Shown piece after piece: positions 27,637-36,281 of a DNA stretch of 64,000 nucleotides (position 1 is its first letter; each line of letters begins with the position of its first letter). The notes beneath the pieces were generated by a model. It did no database searches. It worked only from the letters and a program-made list of their open reading frames with translations, and was not told the DNA's origin. The stretch is from contig JADKJT010000005.1 in the NCBI GenBank assembly GCA_016720905.1, positions 229,862-293,861 of the forward strand, written 5' to 3'. Source of the stretch: Gemmatimonadaceae bacterium (lineage in GTDB: Bacteria > Gemmatimonadota > Gemmatimonadetes > Gemmatimonadales > Gemmatimonadaceae). The position numbers and the translations under genes are program-made.

Positions 27637-28648
27637 ATGCGTTGGCTGGTATGGGGTGCGGGCGCGATTGGCGGCACGTTGGCGGCGTATCTCGCGCGCG
27701 CCGGTCATGATGTCACGCTCGTTGACAATGTCGGCGAGCATGTGGACGCCATCAATCGCGATGGACTGCGTATTACCGGCCCTATCGAGACGTTCACCAC
27801 GCGCCTGCCGGCATTCACGCCGGAGTCGCTGCGCGGGGCGTGGGACATTGTCGTGCTGGCCCCAAAGCGCATCACACCGGAGTCAGCAGTGCGCGCGCTG
27901 TTGCCCCACCTGAGCGCCAACGGCGCGTAGTGAGTGCGCAGAACGGACTCAACGAGCTCGCTATCAGCACTGTGGTAGGCCCGATCGCACCGTGGGCGCC
28001 CTTCGTGAACTTCGGCGCCGACTACCTGGAACCGGGCGTGATTCTATGGCGGACGCGGCGCAGTGGTGGTCGGTGAAATCGACGGAGCATCACACCGCGG
28101 GTGACCGGGATACGGATGCGTGGGCCGCATTCGACGACCGCGCCATAGTCACGCCCAACATCTGGGGCTACCTGTGGGGCAAGGAAGCCTACGGCGCGAT
28201 GCTCTTTGCCACGGCACTCACCAACGAGTCCATCGCCGACGCCCTCGCCATGCCTGCCTATCGCGGCCTGTATGTCGCACTCGCGCAGGAAATCCTGGCG
28301 GTGGCGGCGGCGCGCGGCGTCACACCGGAATCATTCGACGGATTCGATCCCGCCGCGTACCTGCCAACGGCCGCGCCCGACGCTGCCACGCGCTCACTCG
28401 ACGCGCTGGTTGCCCATGACCGTCGTTCGGCCAAGACGCACAGTGGCATCTGGCGCGATCTGGCCGTTCGCAAGCGCCCTACCGAGGTTGACGCACAGCT
28501 GGGCATCGTGGTGACGCTGGGTCGTGAAGTCGGAGTGCCAACTCCAATCACTGCGCGCCTCGTGGCGCTGGTTCACGACATCGAACGTGGCGTTCGCCCG
28601 CAATCGATGGACACCCTGGATGCGCTGAATAGTCTCGTGACATCATGA
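27637..28648 (+). pseudogene. Ketopantoate reductase-like (PanE/ApbA family) oxidoreductase, two frameshifts
   Basis: The ATG at 27637 begins MRWLVWGAGAIGGTLAAYLA, the GxGxxG nucleotide-binding fold of 2-dehydropantoate 2-reductase. The first frame stops at 27930; VVSAQNGLNELAIS continues in a second frame, and from about 28055 a third frame runs open to 28648 (IWGYLWGKEAYGAMLFATAL, and a terminal VALVHDIERGVRPQS typical of the family C-terminal domain). With just two indels it is the least damaged of the broken genes. The stop overlaps the next ATG (ATGA). In this operon a catabolic dehydrogenase role is more likely than pantothenate synthesis. Confidence 0.82.
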
Positions 28649-29412
28649 ACATCGAATTCAACGGCCAGACCGCCATTGTGACCGGTGCGGCACACGGCTT
28701 TGGTCGCGCCATCAGCCGCGCACTCAGCGAACGCGGAGCGCACGTGTGGGCCTGCGACGTGCTTGGCGACGAGTTGGTGGAGACCAAACAGGTGTGTGAC
28801 GCGGCAGGCGGCGCATGCACCGTGCGCACGGTGGACGTATGCGACAAGTCCGCCGTTGAGGCGCTGGTGGCTGAAGCGTCCGCGGCAACGGGTCGGGTGG
28901 ACATTCTGGTCAACAACGCCGGCGGTGTGCTGGGACAAGTAGGCCGTCCACTGGAAGAGGTCACACCCGCCGAGTGGCAGCGCATCTTCGATGTGAACGT
29001 GACGGGAGCATTCTACCTGTCACAGGCCGTCGCGCCCGGCATGAAGGCGGTGCGCCGGGGCCGCATCGTGAACATCTCCAGCGGTGCCGGACTGGGCATC
29101 AGTCTCACCGGTATTCAGGCCTATGCCTCGGCCAAGGCGGCGCAAATTGGACTCACGCGGCAACTGGCCCACGAACTGGGGCCGTGGGGCATCACCGTGA
29201 ACAATGTGGCGCCAGGTTTTGTGCGCTCCAACGCTGCGACCGAACGCCAGTGGGATTCGTACGGTGCCGAAGGGCAGCAGCTGCTTATTGACCGCATTGC
29301 GCTCAAGCGATTGGGCACGCCCGACGACATCGCCAACGGTGTGATGTTCTTCGCATCCGATCACGCCAACTGGATCACCGGGCAGGTGCTCTCCGTCGAC
29401 GGCGGGAAGTAG
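28645..29412 (+). CDS. Short-chain dehydrogenase/reductase
   Basis: A 255-residue classical SDR. The cofactor site TGAAHGFGRA is at residues 13-22, NNAGG at 90-94, the catalytic Ser at 145/146 and the YASAK motif Tyr160/Lys164. The C-terminal WITGQVLSVDGG is standard. It would oxidise or reduce a hydroxy/keto group using NAD(P). The start overlaps the stop of the preceding ketopantoate-reductase-like gene and the next gene begins 3 bases after its stop, so it is part of an operon. The substrate is not known. Confidence 0.93.
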   Translation: MNIEFNGQTAIVTGAAHGFGRAISRALSERGAHVWACDVLGDELVETKQVCDAAGGACTVRTVDVCDKSAVEALVAEASAATGRVDILVNNAGGVLGQVGRPLEEVTPAEWQRIFDVNVTGAFYLSQAVAPGMKAVRRGRIVNISSGAGLGISLTGIQAYASAKAAQIGLTRQLAHELGPWGITVNNVAPGFVRSNAATERQWDSYGAEGQQLLIDRIALKRLGTPDDIANGVMFFASDHANWITGQVLSVDGGK

Positions 29413-29414
29413 CC

Positions 29415-30809
29415 ATGAACGAACAGGTTCTTGAGAGACTCCGCACGAGTCACGATCGCATTCTCGGCGAGTTGGTGGAGTTCGCGGCGATTCCGAGCGT
29501 GAGCACCGATCCGGCGCACGCGGCCGACATGACCGCCGCCGCGCAATGGGTGGCCACGAAACTCGCCGCGGCCGGGCCTATCACGGTGCGCACCATCGCC
29601 ACACGAGGCAATCCCGTGGTGTATGGCGAATGGCTGGGCGCACCCGGCCAGCTCACGGTGCTGGTGTACGGCCACTATGACGTGCAACCGCCCGATCCGC
29701 TGGCGAAGTGGCACAGCGCGCCGTTCACTCCCACCGTGCGTGATGGCCGACTGTACGCGCGGGGCGTGTCCGACGACAAAGGGCCGATGCTTATCCCCAT
29801 CAAAGTCGCCGAAGCATTCTTTGCGTGTGCGGGTGCGTTGCCCGTCAACGTGAAGTTCATGTTCGAAGGCGAAGAGGAGATTGGCAGCGAGAACCTTGAG
29901 GCATTCATTGCGCAGCACACCGAGTTGCTGGCGGCAGACTTCGTGTTGTCGGCCGATGGTGCGATGTGGCGCATCAACGAGCCATCGCTGACCGTGGCCA
30001 GCCGCGGACTGGCAGGATTGGAGTTCACACTCGCCTCGGCCGCAAAGGACCTGCATTCGGGCCGTCACGGTGGTGGCGTGGCCAATCCGCTGCATGCCAT
30101 GGCGCAGCTCGTGGCCTCGTTGCACCACGCCGACGGTCGCATTGCCGTCGATGGATTCTATGAGACCGTGAAAGAGCTCACGCCGGCCGAGCGTGCTGCA
30201 ATTGCCGCGTTGCCATTCGACGAACAGGCGTACCTCGCGCAGGTGGGTGCGCCGGCGGTGTTTGGCGAACCGGGCTACACCACACTCGAACGCCAGTGGA
30301 CGCGGCCCACCGTTGAAGTGAACGGCCTGTGGGGCGGGTACGAAGGCCCGGGTCAGAAGACCGTGATCCCCAGCGAAGCACACGCGAAGATCACCTGTCG
30401 GCTGGTGCCCGATCAACGCCCCCAGGATGTCATCGCGCTGTTGACGAAACATCTGCAGTCACACGTGCCGCCAGGTACCGCCCTGACTGTCAGCACTGCC
30501 GACCACGGCGCGTGGCCCGCCCACATCGACGGCAATCACTTTGCCCTCAAGGCCGCCGATGCCGCGTTGCATGCGGTGTACGGCGTGCATCCGTTGGTGG
30601 TGCGCATGGGCGGCACGGTGCCTATCTCCGAGCTGTTCCAGCGTCACATGAATCTCGATACCGTGTTCTTCAGCTTCTCCACGGCCGACGAAGACTATCA
30701 CGCACCCAACGAGTTCTTTCGTGTGCATCGGTTGCACGAAGGCCTCGAAGCCTGGGCGCGCATCTGGCACATTCTTGGAAATCCACCTGGCGTCGGGGCC
30801 AACACATGA
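29415..30809 (+). CDS. M20-family dipeptidase/metallopeptidase
   Basis: A 464-residue protein of the M20 family (ArgE/DapE/carnosinase type). Metal-binding residues are visible: His87 and Asp89 in VLVYGHYDVQPPDP, Asp120/121 in ARGVSDDKGPM, the catalytic Glu pair in FEGEEEIGS (about 151-158) and a late His in the FFSFSTADEDYHAPNE segment. It has no signal peptide, so it acts in the cytoplasm on dipeptides or N-acyl amino acids. Its stop overlaps the start of the permease (ATGA), suggesting uptake followed by hydrolysis of a peptide-like compound. Confidence 0.92.
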   Translation: MNEQVLERLRTSHDRILGELVEFAAIPSVSTDPAHAADMTAAAQWVATKLAAAGPITVRTIATRGNPVVYGEWLGAPGQLTVLVYGHYDVQPPDPLAKWHSAPFTPTVRDGRLYARGVSDDKGPMLIPIKVAEAFFACAGALPVNVKFMFEGEEEIGSENLEAFIAQHTELLAADFVLSADGAMWRINEPSLTVASRGLAGLEFTLASAAKDLHSGRHGGGVANPLHAMAQLVASLHHADGRIAVDGFYETVKELTPAERAAIAALPFDEQAYLAQVGAPAVFGEPGYTTLERQWTRPTVEVNGLWGGYEGPGQKTVIPSEAHAKITCRLVPDQRPQDVIALLTKHLQSHVPPGTALTVSTADHGAWPAHIDGNHFALKAADAALHAVYGVHPLVVRMGGTVPISELFQRHMNLDTVFFSFSTADEDYHAPNEFFRVHRLHEGLEAWARIWHILGNPPGVGANT

Positions 30810-32236
30810 CGGCATCTGAGAACACCGAACTCGCGCGGGCCGAAGCAGCGGTCGAAGCGCACAGCGCCGGGCTGATCAAGGAACTCGGTGTGCGCGACCT
30901 GGCCCTCACGCAAATCCTGTTCATTGTGGGGCTCACCTGGATTGGCGTGGCCGGAAAGCTCGGGCCGTCCAACATGGTGTTCTGGCTGCTCGCGCTGACG
31001 CTGTTCTATTTGCCGTCGGCCGCCGTGGTGATGTACCTCAACAAGTTGATGCCGCTGGAAGGCGGATTGTATCAGTGGGCGAAACTCGGATTCAATCAGA
31101 CCGTGGGCTTCATGTTGGCGTGGAATCTCTGGCTGTATGTGATTGCGCTCACGTCGGAAGTGGGATTGGCCGCCACCACGTATCTCTCCTACGCCATTGG
31201 CCCGAGCGCGGCGTGGATGACGTCCAGCGCGTGGGTGGCGGCCTTGGCATCGGCAGTGATTGTCTCGTTGATGGTGGTGGCGTCCACCATCGGCCTCTCG
31301 GTTGGCAAGTGGGTGCACAATTTCGGCGGCATGCTGATGCTTATTGTGTTCGGCGTGGTGATCCTGCTCCCAATACTCGGGTTGCTCACCGGCACACTGA
31401 CCGCGTACAACCCGTTTCGCACCAGCATGCCCGAGCTGTCGTTGCTCAATCTGAACATTTTGGGCAAGATGGGCTTTGGAGCGCTTGGTGGATTCGAGTA
31501 TGTCGCCATTCTCGCCGGCGAAACCAGGGCACCAAGCCGATCAGTTGGCAAATCCGTGCTCATTGCCGCGCCCATCATTGCCATCATGTTCGTGCTGGGA
31601 ACCAGCACCGTGGTGGCATACATTCCCACCGCGGATATCGATCTGGTCGGGCCGCTGCCACAGGTGCTCCGTGCCGGGTTCGCGCCATTTGGCATTGCGG
31701 GACCGTTGGTGACCGTGGCCATTCTCATGACGTTGATCATGCGGGTGGCGCAGTCGAGCGTGAGTTTCACCGCCGTGACCAGACTGCCCATGGTGGCCGG
31801 GTGGGACAGCATGCTGCCCGCGTGGTTCAGCCGTCTGCATCACAAGTACCAGACACCCGTCAACTCGATCGTGCTGGTGGGGTTGTGCTCGTTTGGCCTG
31901 TCGGTGATCGGCAACATCGGCGTGGGGCAGGCGGAAGCGTTTCAACTGCTGTTCAACGCCAGTGGAATTTTCTATGCCCTCACGTACATCGTGATGTTCG
32001 CGATTCCGATTTTCGGATTGCGGGGCATAACACCGCGACCGCCACTGTGGTTGCGCGTGACGTCCATGTCGGGACTGCTCATGACGGTGTTGTACGTGGC
32101 GCTGTCGGTGTTCCCGATCATCAAGGTGGAGAGCGTGTCAACGTTTGCCTTCAAGATTACGGGCGTGATCGTGGTGATGAATCTGGTGGGCGTGGGAATT
32201 CTGGTGGCAGCAAAGCGGCGCGTGGCGCGCGGGTGA
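30806..32236 (+). CDS. APC-family amino acid/amine permease
   Basis: A 476-residue integral membrane protein with about 12 hydrophobic helices. The first helix region LTQILFIVGLTWIGVAGKLG and the GALGGFEYVAILAGETRAPSR segment after helix 5 are typical of the amino acid-polyamine-organocation superfamily. The start at 30806 overlaps the peptidase stop by four bases. It is the last gene of the series that begins with the broken amidase, and probably imports the nitrogen compound the preceding enzymes use. Translation appears intact. Confidence 0.9.
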   Translation: MTASENTELARAEAAVEAHSAGLIKELGVRDLALTQILFIVGLTWIGVAGKLGPSNMVFWLLALTLFYLPSAAVVMYLNKLMPLEGGLYQWAKLGFNQTVGFMLAWNLWLYVIALTSEVGLAATTYLSYAIGPSAAWMTSSAWVAALASAVIVSLMVVASTIGLSVGKWVHNFGGMLMLIVFGVVILLPILGLLTGTLTAYNPFRTSMPELSLLNLNILGKMGFGALGGFEYVAILAGETRAPSRSVGKSVLIAAPIIAIMFVLGTSTVVAYIPTADIDLVGPLPQVLRAGFAPFGIAGPLVTVAILMTLIMRVAQSSVSFTAVTRLPMVAGWDSMLPAWFSRLHHKYQTPVNSIVLVGLCSFGLSVIGNIGVGQAEAFQLLFNASGIFYALTYIVMFAIPIFGLRGITPRPPLWLRVTSMSGLLMTVLYVALSVFPIIKVESVSTFAFKITGVIVVMNLVGVGILVAAKRRVARG

Positions 32237-32329
32237 CCCTCTCGCCGACCAACCTACATATTCTCTCCCCCTGCTTGGATTTCCTATCCCGACTTCAGAG
32301 TAGGTATCCATCTGCCACCGAGGTTCTCC

Positions 32330-32899
32330 GTGCCACACCACTCTCCAGCTGAGCATGACCCCGAAGTGCTGCCCGATCGGGTGGCGACTCGGCTACTCGA
32401 ACGTGCGAGCGAAATGGACGTGGCGCGCATGGCGGGTTCAACAGTGGCCGATCTTCGCGCCGCGGCCGCCGAGGCCGGCATTTCGACGCATTCGTTCGAT
32501 GCGGCGCTGGCGGAAATGCAGCGTGATGCCAACCCCGTCGTCGCCGCAACTCCAGCGAGCGCTCGCGGTCGCTATTGGAAGTGGGTTTTCGCCGCGCTGG
32601 CGACTACGGTTTTCGTGGCGATGATCGTTGTCCCGCGCTTGGTGATTCCCGTGCCCTCGACGTCTGAGGAATCGATCCTGCTCCGTTGTCTGACGCCCGG
32701 CGAGGCCGCCGAGTTGATACGCCCGGTTCTCAACGAGGACGGAGCAACGATTGTCGTGAGATCCGCGCAGGCACCGCGCGCGATCACCATTCGCGCGACG
32801 CCAGCAGGGATGCAAAAAGCGAAGGCGACGCTGGACATGTTCGAGAGCGCCAAGGCGCCTGCGTGTGCGATACCACCGGCAATCCCTGCGAAGCCGTAG
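32330..32899 (+). CDS. Single-pass membrane protein with periplasmic STN-like domain, unknown function
   Basis: A 189-residue protein starting at GTG 32330. Residues 1-80 are polar and helical (ERASEMDVARMAGSTVADL), residues about 86-104 form one transmembrane helix (WVFAALATTVFVAMIVVP), and the remainder is a small alpha/beta region LTPGEAAELIRPVLNEDGAT with IRATPAGMQKAKATLDMFE. The last part resembles the short N-domains of secretins and TonB systems, where a residue pattern of this type recurs. No family assignment is certain. It is not linked to an operon. Confidence 0.6.
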   Translation: MPHHSPAEHDPEVLPDRVATRLLERASEMDVARMAGSTVADLRAAAAEAGISTHSFDAALAEMQRDANPVVAATPASARGRYWKWVFAALATTVFVAMIVVPRLVIPVPSTSEESILLRCLTPGEAAELIRPVLNEDGATIVVRSAQAPRAITIRATPAGMQKAKATLDMFESAKAPACAIPPAIPAKP

Positions 32900-32918
32900 A
32901 CATAGCGGCGTGGTCCGA

Positions 32919-33470
32919 CTAGCCCAGCGCCTCGCGAAAGTAGGCGGCGACATCAATGGTCAACGCCGCACTCGCACCGGCTGGTTGCCACACCATCTCG
33001 TTTTCAACAACCACGTCATCCGCATTGGGCGCCACCACCCGAATCGTGCGACGCTCGCCGTCAACAATCCAGTACTGTGCGACGCCGCAGCGCAGATAGA
33101 ACTCGCGCTTCTGCGCGTGATCGCGCAGCCGGGTAGTACGTGAGGCAATTTCCACAACCAGTAGCGGAATCGGTGCCAGTTCCCACGTAGATGGGATTGA
33201 CGGGGTATTCGGTCTCACCATGATGTCGGGCTCGACCTCGGAACCGTCCACGCGCACAACGGCCCGAGGCCTGAACACCTTGCCGATCCGCTGCGCTCGC
33301 ACGTAGGGGTCGAGGATGGTGTGCAACTCGGAGCCGAGTGACTCGTGCGCCGGCGACGGGGCCGGCGTCACGAACAGCGCTCCGTCCACGAGCTCGTACT
33401 TGTTGCCGTCGTCGGGCAGCCGATCGAGCTCGGCCAGCGTCCAGACAACATCAGTCTGAGTCATGAGCAT
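32919..33470 (-). CDS. Uma2-family (DUF820) restriction endonuclease-like protein
   Basis: A protein of about 183 residues with the Uma2 fold: YELVDGALFVTPAPSPAHE near the start, VEPDIMVRP (the PD-D/ExK-like acidic motif), PIPLLVVEIASRTTRLRD and KREFYLRCGVAQYWIVD. These are features of the PD-(D/E)XK-like Uma2/DUF820 group, common in multicopy in Cyanobacteria and Gemmatimonadota; activity is unproven. The frame is open to 33548, but the start at 33470 (MLMTQTD) has a GAGGA about 10 bases upstream, so I prefer it. Alone on the minus strand. Confidence 0.85.
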   Translation of the reverse strand: MLMTQTDVVWTLAELDRLPDDGNKYELVDGALFVTPAPSPAHESLGSELHTILDPYVRAQRIGKVFRPRAVVRVDGSEVEPDIMVRPNTPSIPSTWELAPIPLLVVEIASRTTRLRDHAQKREFYLRCGVAQYWIVDGERRTIRVVAPNADDVVVENEMVWQPAGASAALTIDVAAYFREALG

Positions 33471-33908
33471 AACCCGTGTGTCCTCGGCGATGAGAGTGTG
33501 GCGCGCATCGGCGAATATGCGCCCAATCGCCAAGCGGTCCGTCACCAATTCCGTTCGCCCGGTGCCGTAGTGTTGCCCGCAGTTGGAGGGTACGCTCGGC
33601 GCATGCGCCGAGTCAAGCGCTGACGTTTGAATGGGTACTGCGCGACTTCTGCGTACAGCCGCGTCGCAACATCGTGCGCGCTCTGCGGGCGCCTACGGGA
33701 TCGAGCACCTCCTTCACTGCGGCGGAATTGCTTGGTTGAGCCGCGGTGGGAGAGCGGCCGGGCAAGTGCGAACTGGGGCTCGATGGACGCGCTACTCGTT
33801 AGGTATCCGAGGTATTGATGTAGACGCCAGGGGGCAGGAATGGACACGAGTCATTCACGGTTTGGCCAATCGACACAGGTAGTTGTAGTTTTCTGAGATG
33901 GACGCCGA
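33471..33908. other. 438-base gap with no supported gene
   Basis: Apart from the possible 26-codon upstream extension of the Uma2 gene, no reading frame in this gap has a start with a ribosome-binding site or a recognisable family. A short open stretch (TFEWVLRDFCVQPRRNIVRA, about 33626-33700) closes after 40 codons and looks like a remnant rather than a gene. Confidence 0.4.
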
Positions 33909-34658
33909 ATGAGACACCATCTGTTCAGCCGCGCCAGCTGCTTCGCTCTTGTTTTGAGCGCGGCTCCAGCCGCCCAGGCCCAGACGGCCACGATTGTCGG
34001 CACGGTGCATGTTTTCGGCGATTCCGTGCGCAGGCTTCGAGATGTCGATGTGGTGCTCGATCCGACCACTCGACAGACCCGGTCGGATTCGCTGGGCGCC
34101 TTTCGTTTTGTCGGCGTGGCTGCAGGCGAATACCGAGTGCGGGTTCGCCGGATAGGCTTCGAAGCGGTGGTCATGAAGATTTTGGCCATCTCCGACCACG
34201 ACGTTGCAGTAAACGTCGCGATGCAGCCCTCCGCGCAGGCCCTGGCGACCATGACGATCGCGGGGAAGCGCATTGACTATCCGGTGAGGCTCACGGAGGC
34301 GTACACGCGCATGCGCCGCAGCACGGGCTACTTCGTGACACGAGAGCAGATTGATAGCCTATTTCCCCGCGACGTGAGCTCATTGCTGATGCGGATACCT
34401 GGCGTTCGCGTCATCGGGATGGGTGATTTCGAATTCGCGAGATGCGACACTGAAAGAAACGTCCATGTGTGGGTTGATGGCACACGATGGACGAAGTACT
34501 TCTCACGTGACACATTGATCAACGTGAACGCCACCAAGGCCGTGCGGGATATCCCTGTATCCTCGATCCAACTCATGGAGGTCTACAGCGGCGTCGCGCG
34601 CATTCCTGGCGAGTATCTCGATGACGCCTGCGCGGTGATTCTCATTTGGCGAAAGTAG
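33909..34658 (+). CDS. Plug-only TonB-like protein with carboxypeptidase-regulatory-like domain, copy 1
   Basis: A 249-residue exported protein. The signal peptide ends near AQAQ (about residue 25). Residues 26-115 are a carboxypeptidase-regulatory-like beta-sandwich (VGTVHVFGDSVRRLRDVDVV, FRFVGVAAGEYRVRVRRIGF). Residues about 135-249 are a TonB plug-like domain (MRRSTGYFVTREQIDSLFP, SSLLMRIPGVRV, WVDGTRW, MEVYSGVARIPGEYLDDAC) and the protein ends with no beta-barrel. It is the first of three tandem copies, the most diverged. A regulator or partner of a separate receptor is possible; nothing proves it. Confidence 0.8.
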   Translation: MRHHLFSRASCFALVLSAAPAAQAQTATIVGTVHVFGDSVRRLRDVDVVLDPTTRQTRSDSLGAFRFVGVAAGEYRVRVRRIGFEAVVMKILAISDHDVAVNVAMQPSAQALATMTIAGKRIDYPVRLTEAYTRMRRSTGYFVTREQIDSLFPRDVSSLLMRIPGVRVIGMGDFEFARCDTERNVHVWVDGTRWTKYFSRDTLINVNATKAVRDIPVSSIQLMEVYSGVARIPGEYLDDACAVILIWRK

Positions 34659-34700
34659 TTCAATCCTCGAACCAACCTCGCCCTCCCGACATGACGGCTC

Positions 34701-35440
34701 AATGAGGCGCAGTTCGCTTGGTTGTGCCGGTATTGCGGCGCCTGCCTGAGCCTGGGTCGAGATGCCTGCGCACAGACGGCTGCAATTGTCGGCATTGTGC
34801 ATGTCGCCGGTGATTCTGTGCGGCGACTGCGGGACGTTGGCGTGGTACTTGAACCGACGGGTCGGCAGACCCGTACGGACTCGCTTGGCGGATTTCGCTT
34901 CGTCGGTGTGGACGCGGGCGAATATCTGGTGCGTGTTCGCCGCGTGGGTTTCGAGGCGAGAGTGATGAAGGTCGTGGCCATCGCCGACCGCGAGGTTTCG
35001 GTGAATGTCGCGATGGTGTCCTCGGCGCAGGCCATCGCGACCATGACGATCGCGGGAAAGCGCGTCGACTATCCGGTACGTCTAACGGATGCGTACACGC
35101 GCATGCGGCGGAGTACAGGATACTTCGTGACACGAGCAAATTGATAGCCTGTTTCCCTATGATGAAAGCTCTCTTGATGCGAATACCGAGTGTTCGCGTC
35201 ATCGGGAATGGGGCTTCGAATTCGCAAGGTGCGATACTGGCAGAAACGTGCATGCGTGGGTAGATGGCACTCGTTGGACGAACTACAACAGATTCGGTGA
35301 AAGTGTGGTTGACGCCCCCACCGCCGTGAAATACATCCCCTCCCTCCATCCAGCTCATGGAGGTCTACAGCGGCGTCGCGCGCATTCCTGGCGAGTATCT
35401 CGATGACGCCTGCGCGGTAATCCTCATTTGGCGAAAGTAG
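34701..35440 (+). pseudogene. Plug-only TonB-like protein, copy 2, frameshifted
   Basis: The copy begins at ATG 34701 (MRRSSLGCAG, identical to copy 3). A deletion near 34735 shifts the frame; the carboxypeptidase-regulatory-like and plug segments continue to TGYFVTRAN, where loss of two bases in the CGAGAGCAG context at about 35138 shifts again. A third shift near 35200-35230 follows. The end (MEVYSGVARI through AVILIWRK) is preserved to the stop at 35438-35440. No functional protein is expected. Flanking copies are intact. Confidence 0.85.
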
Positions 35441-35482
35441 TTCAATCCTCGAACCAACCTCTCCTCCTGACATGCCGGCTCA

Positions 35483-36223
35483 ATGAGGCGCAGCTCACTT
35501 GGCTGTGCCGGTCTTGTGGTTGCCTGCCTGAGCCCAGGTAGAGCTGCCTACGCACAGACGGCTACTCTTGTCGGCACTGTGCATGTCGCCGGCGATTCCG
35601 TGCGGCGACTGCGAGACGCGGCCGTGGCGCTGGATCCGAGTGACCGACAGACGCGCACGGACTCGCTGGGCACCTTTCGGTTTGCCGGCGTGGCCGCAGG
35701 CGAATACCGGGTGCGGGTTCGGCGGATAGGCTTCGAGGCGGTGGTGATGAAGGTCGTGGCTATCGCCGATCGTGAGGTTGTAGTCAACGTCGCGATGATG
35801 TCGTCGGCGCAAGCCATCGCGACCATGACCATCTCGGGGAAGCGCATCGACTTTCCGGTGCGCCTTACGGATGCATACTCGCGAATGCGGCGCAGCACGG
35901 GATACTTCTTTTCAAGAGAGCAGATTGACAGCCTGTTCCCACTTGATGTGAGCGCCCTGCTCATGCGGACACCCGGTGTACGCGTCACCGGGGATGGCAG
36001 GTTTGACTTCGCGCGATGCAAGACAAGCAGAAATATTCATGTATGGGTGGATGGCGCGCGATGGACGAACTACCATGGGTTCGGGGGGATGGATGCCCAC
36101 ACTGCCGTGAGAGACATCCCCCCCTCCTCCATCCAGCTCATGGAAGTCTACAGCGGCGTCGCGCGCATTCCTGGCGAGTATCTCGATGACGCCTGCGCGG
36201 TAATCCTCATTTGGCGGAAGTAG
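35483..36223 (+). CDS. Plug-only TonB-like protein with carboxypeptidase-regulatory-like domain, copy 3
   Basis: A 246-residue exported protein with signal peptide ending near AYAQ, then a carboxypeptidase-regulatory-like domain (VGTVHVAGDSVRRLRDAAVA, GEYRVRVRRIGFEAVVMKV) and a TonB-plug-like domain with TGYFFSREQIDSLFPLD, LLMRTPGVRV and VDGARW. It ends in DDACAVILIWRK like copy 1. The close match to copies 1 and 2 shows recent duplication. The plug-only architecture suggests a secreted interactor rather than a channel. Confidence 0.82.
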   Translation: MRRSSLGCAGLVVACLSPGRAAYAQTATLVGTVHVAGDSVRRLRDAAVALDPSDRQTRTDSLGTFRFAGVAAGEYRVRVRRIGFEAVVMKVVAIADREVVVNVAMMSSAQAIATMTISGKRIDFPVRLTDAYSRMRRSTGYFFSREQIDSLFPLDVSALLMRTPGVRVTGDGRFDFARCKTSRNIHVWVDGARWTNYHGFGGMDAHTAVRDIPPSSIQLMEVYSGVARIPGEYLDDACAVILIWRK

Positions 36224-36281
36224 ATCAGTCCTCGTGGGCCGCGTGCAATAGGTGTAGCCGAGCGGTAGCGCAGCCAAGATA

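Larger units (their letters stand above)
34659..36223 (+). repeat. Tandem duplication of a ~783-bp unit carrying the plug-only gene
   Basis: Two consecutive units (34659-35440 and 35441-36223) each start with the same short spacer (TTCAATCCTCGAACCAACCT) and contain one plug-only gene of about 740 bases. The unit boundaries coincide with stop codons. Both units resemble the first gene at 33909. The left unit carries disabling lesions, the right one does not. Confidence 0.85.

Noticed and set aside
29361..30452. 363-codon minus-strand frame opposite the M20 peptidase
   Set aside because: Antisense to the conserved peptidase; no domain seen.
33626..33750. Short open stretch encoding TFEWVLRDFCVQPRRN
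   Set aside because: Closes after about 40 codons and has no start, ribosome-binding site or family match.
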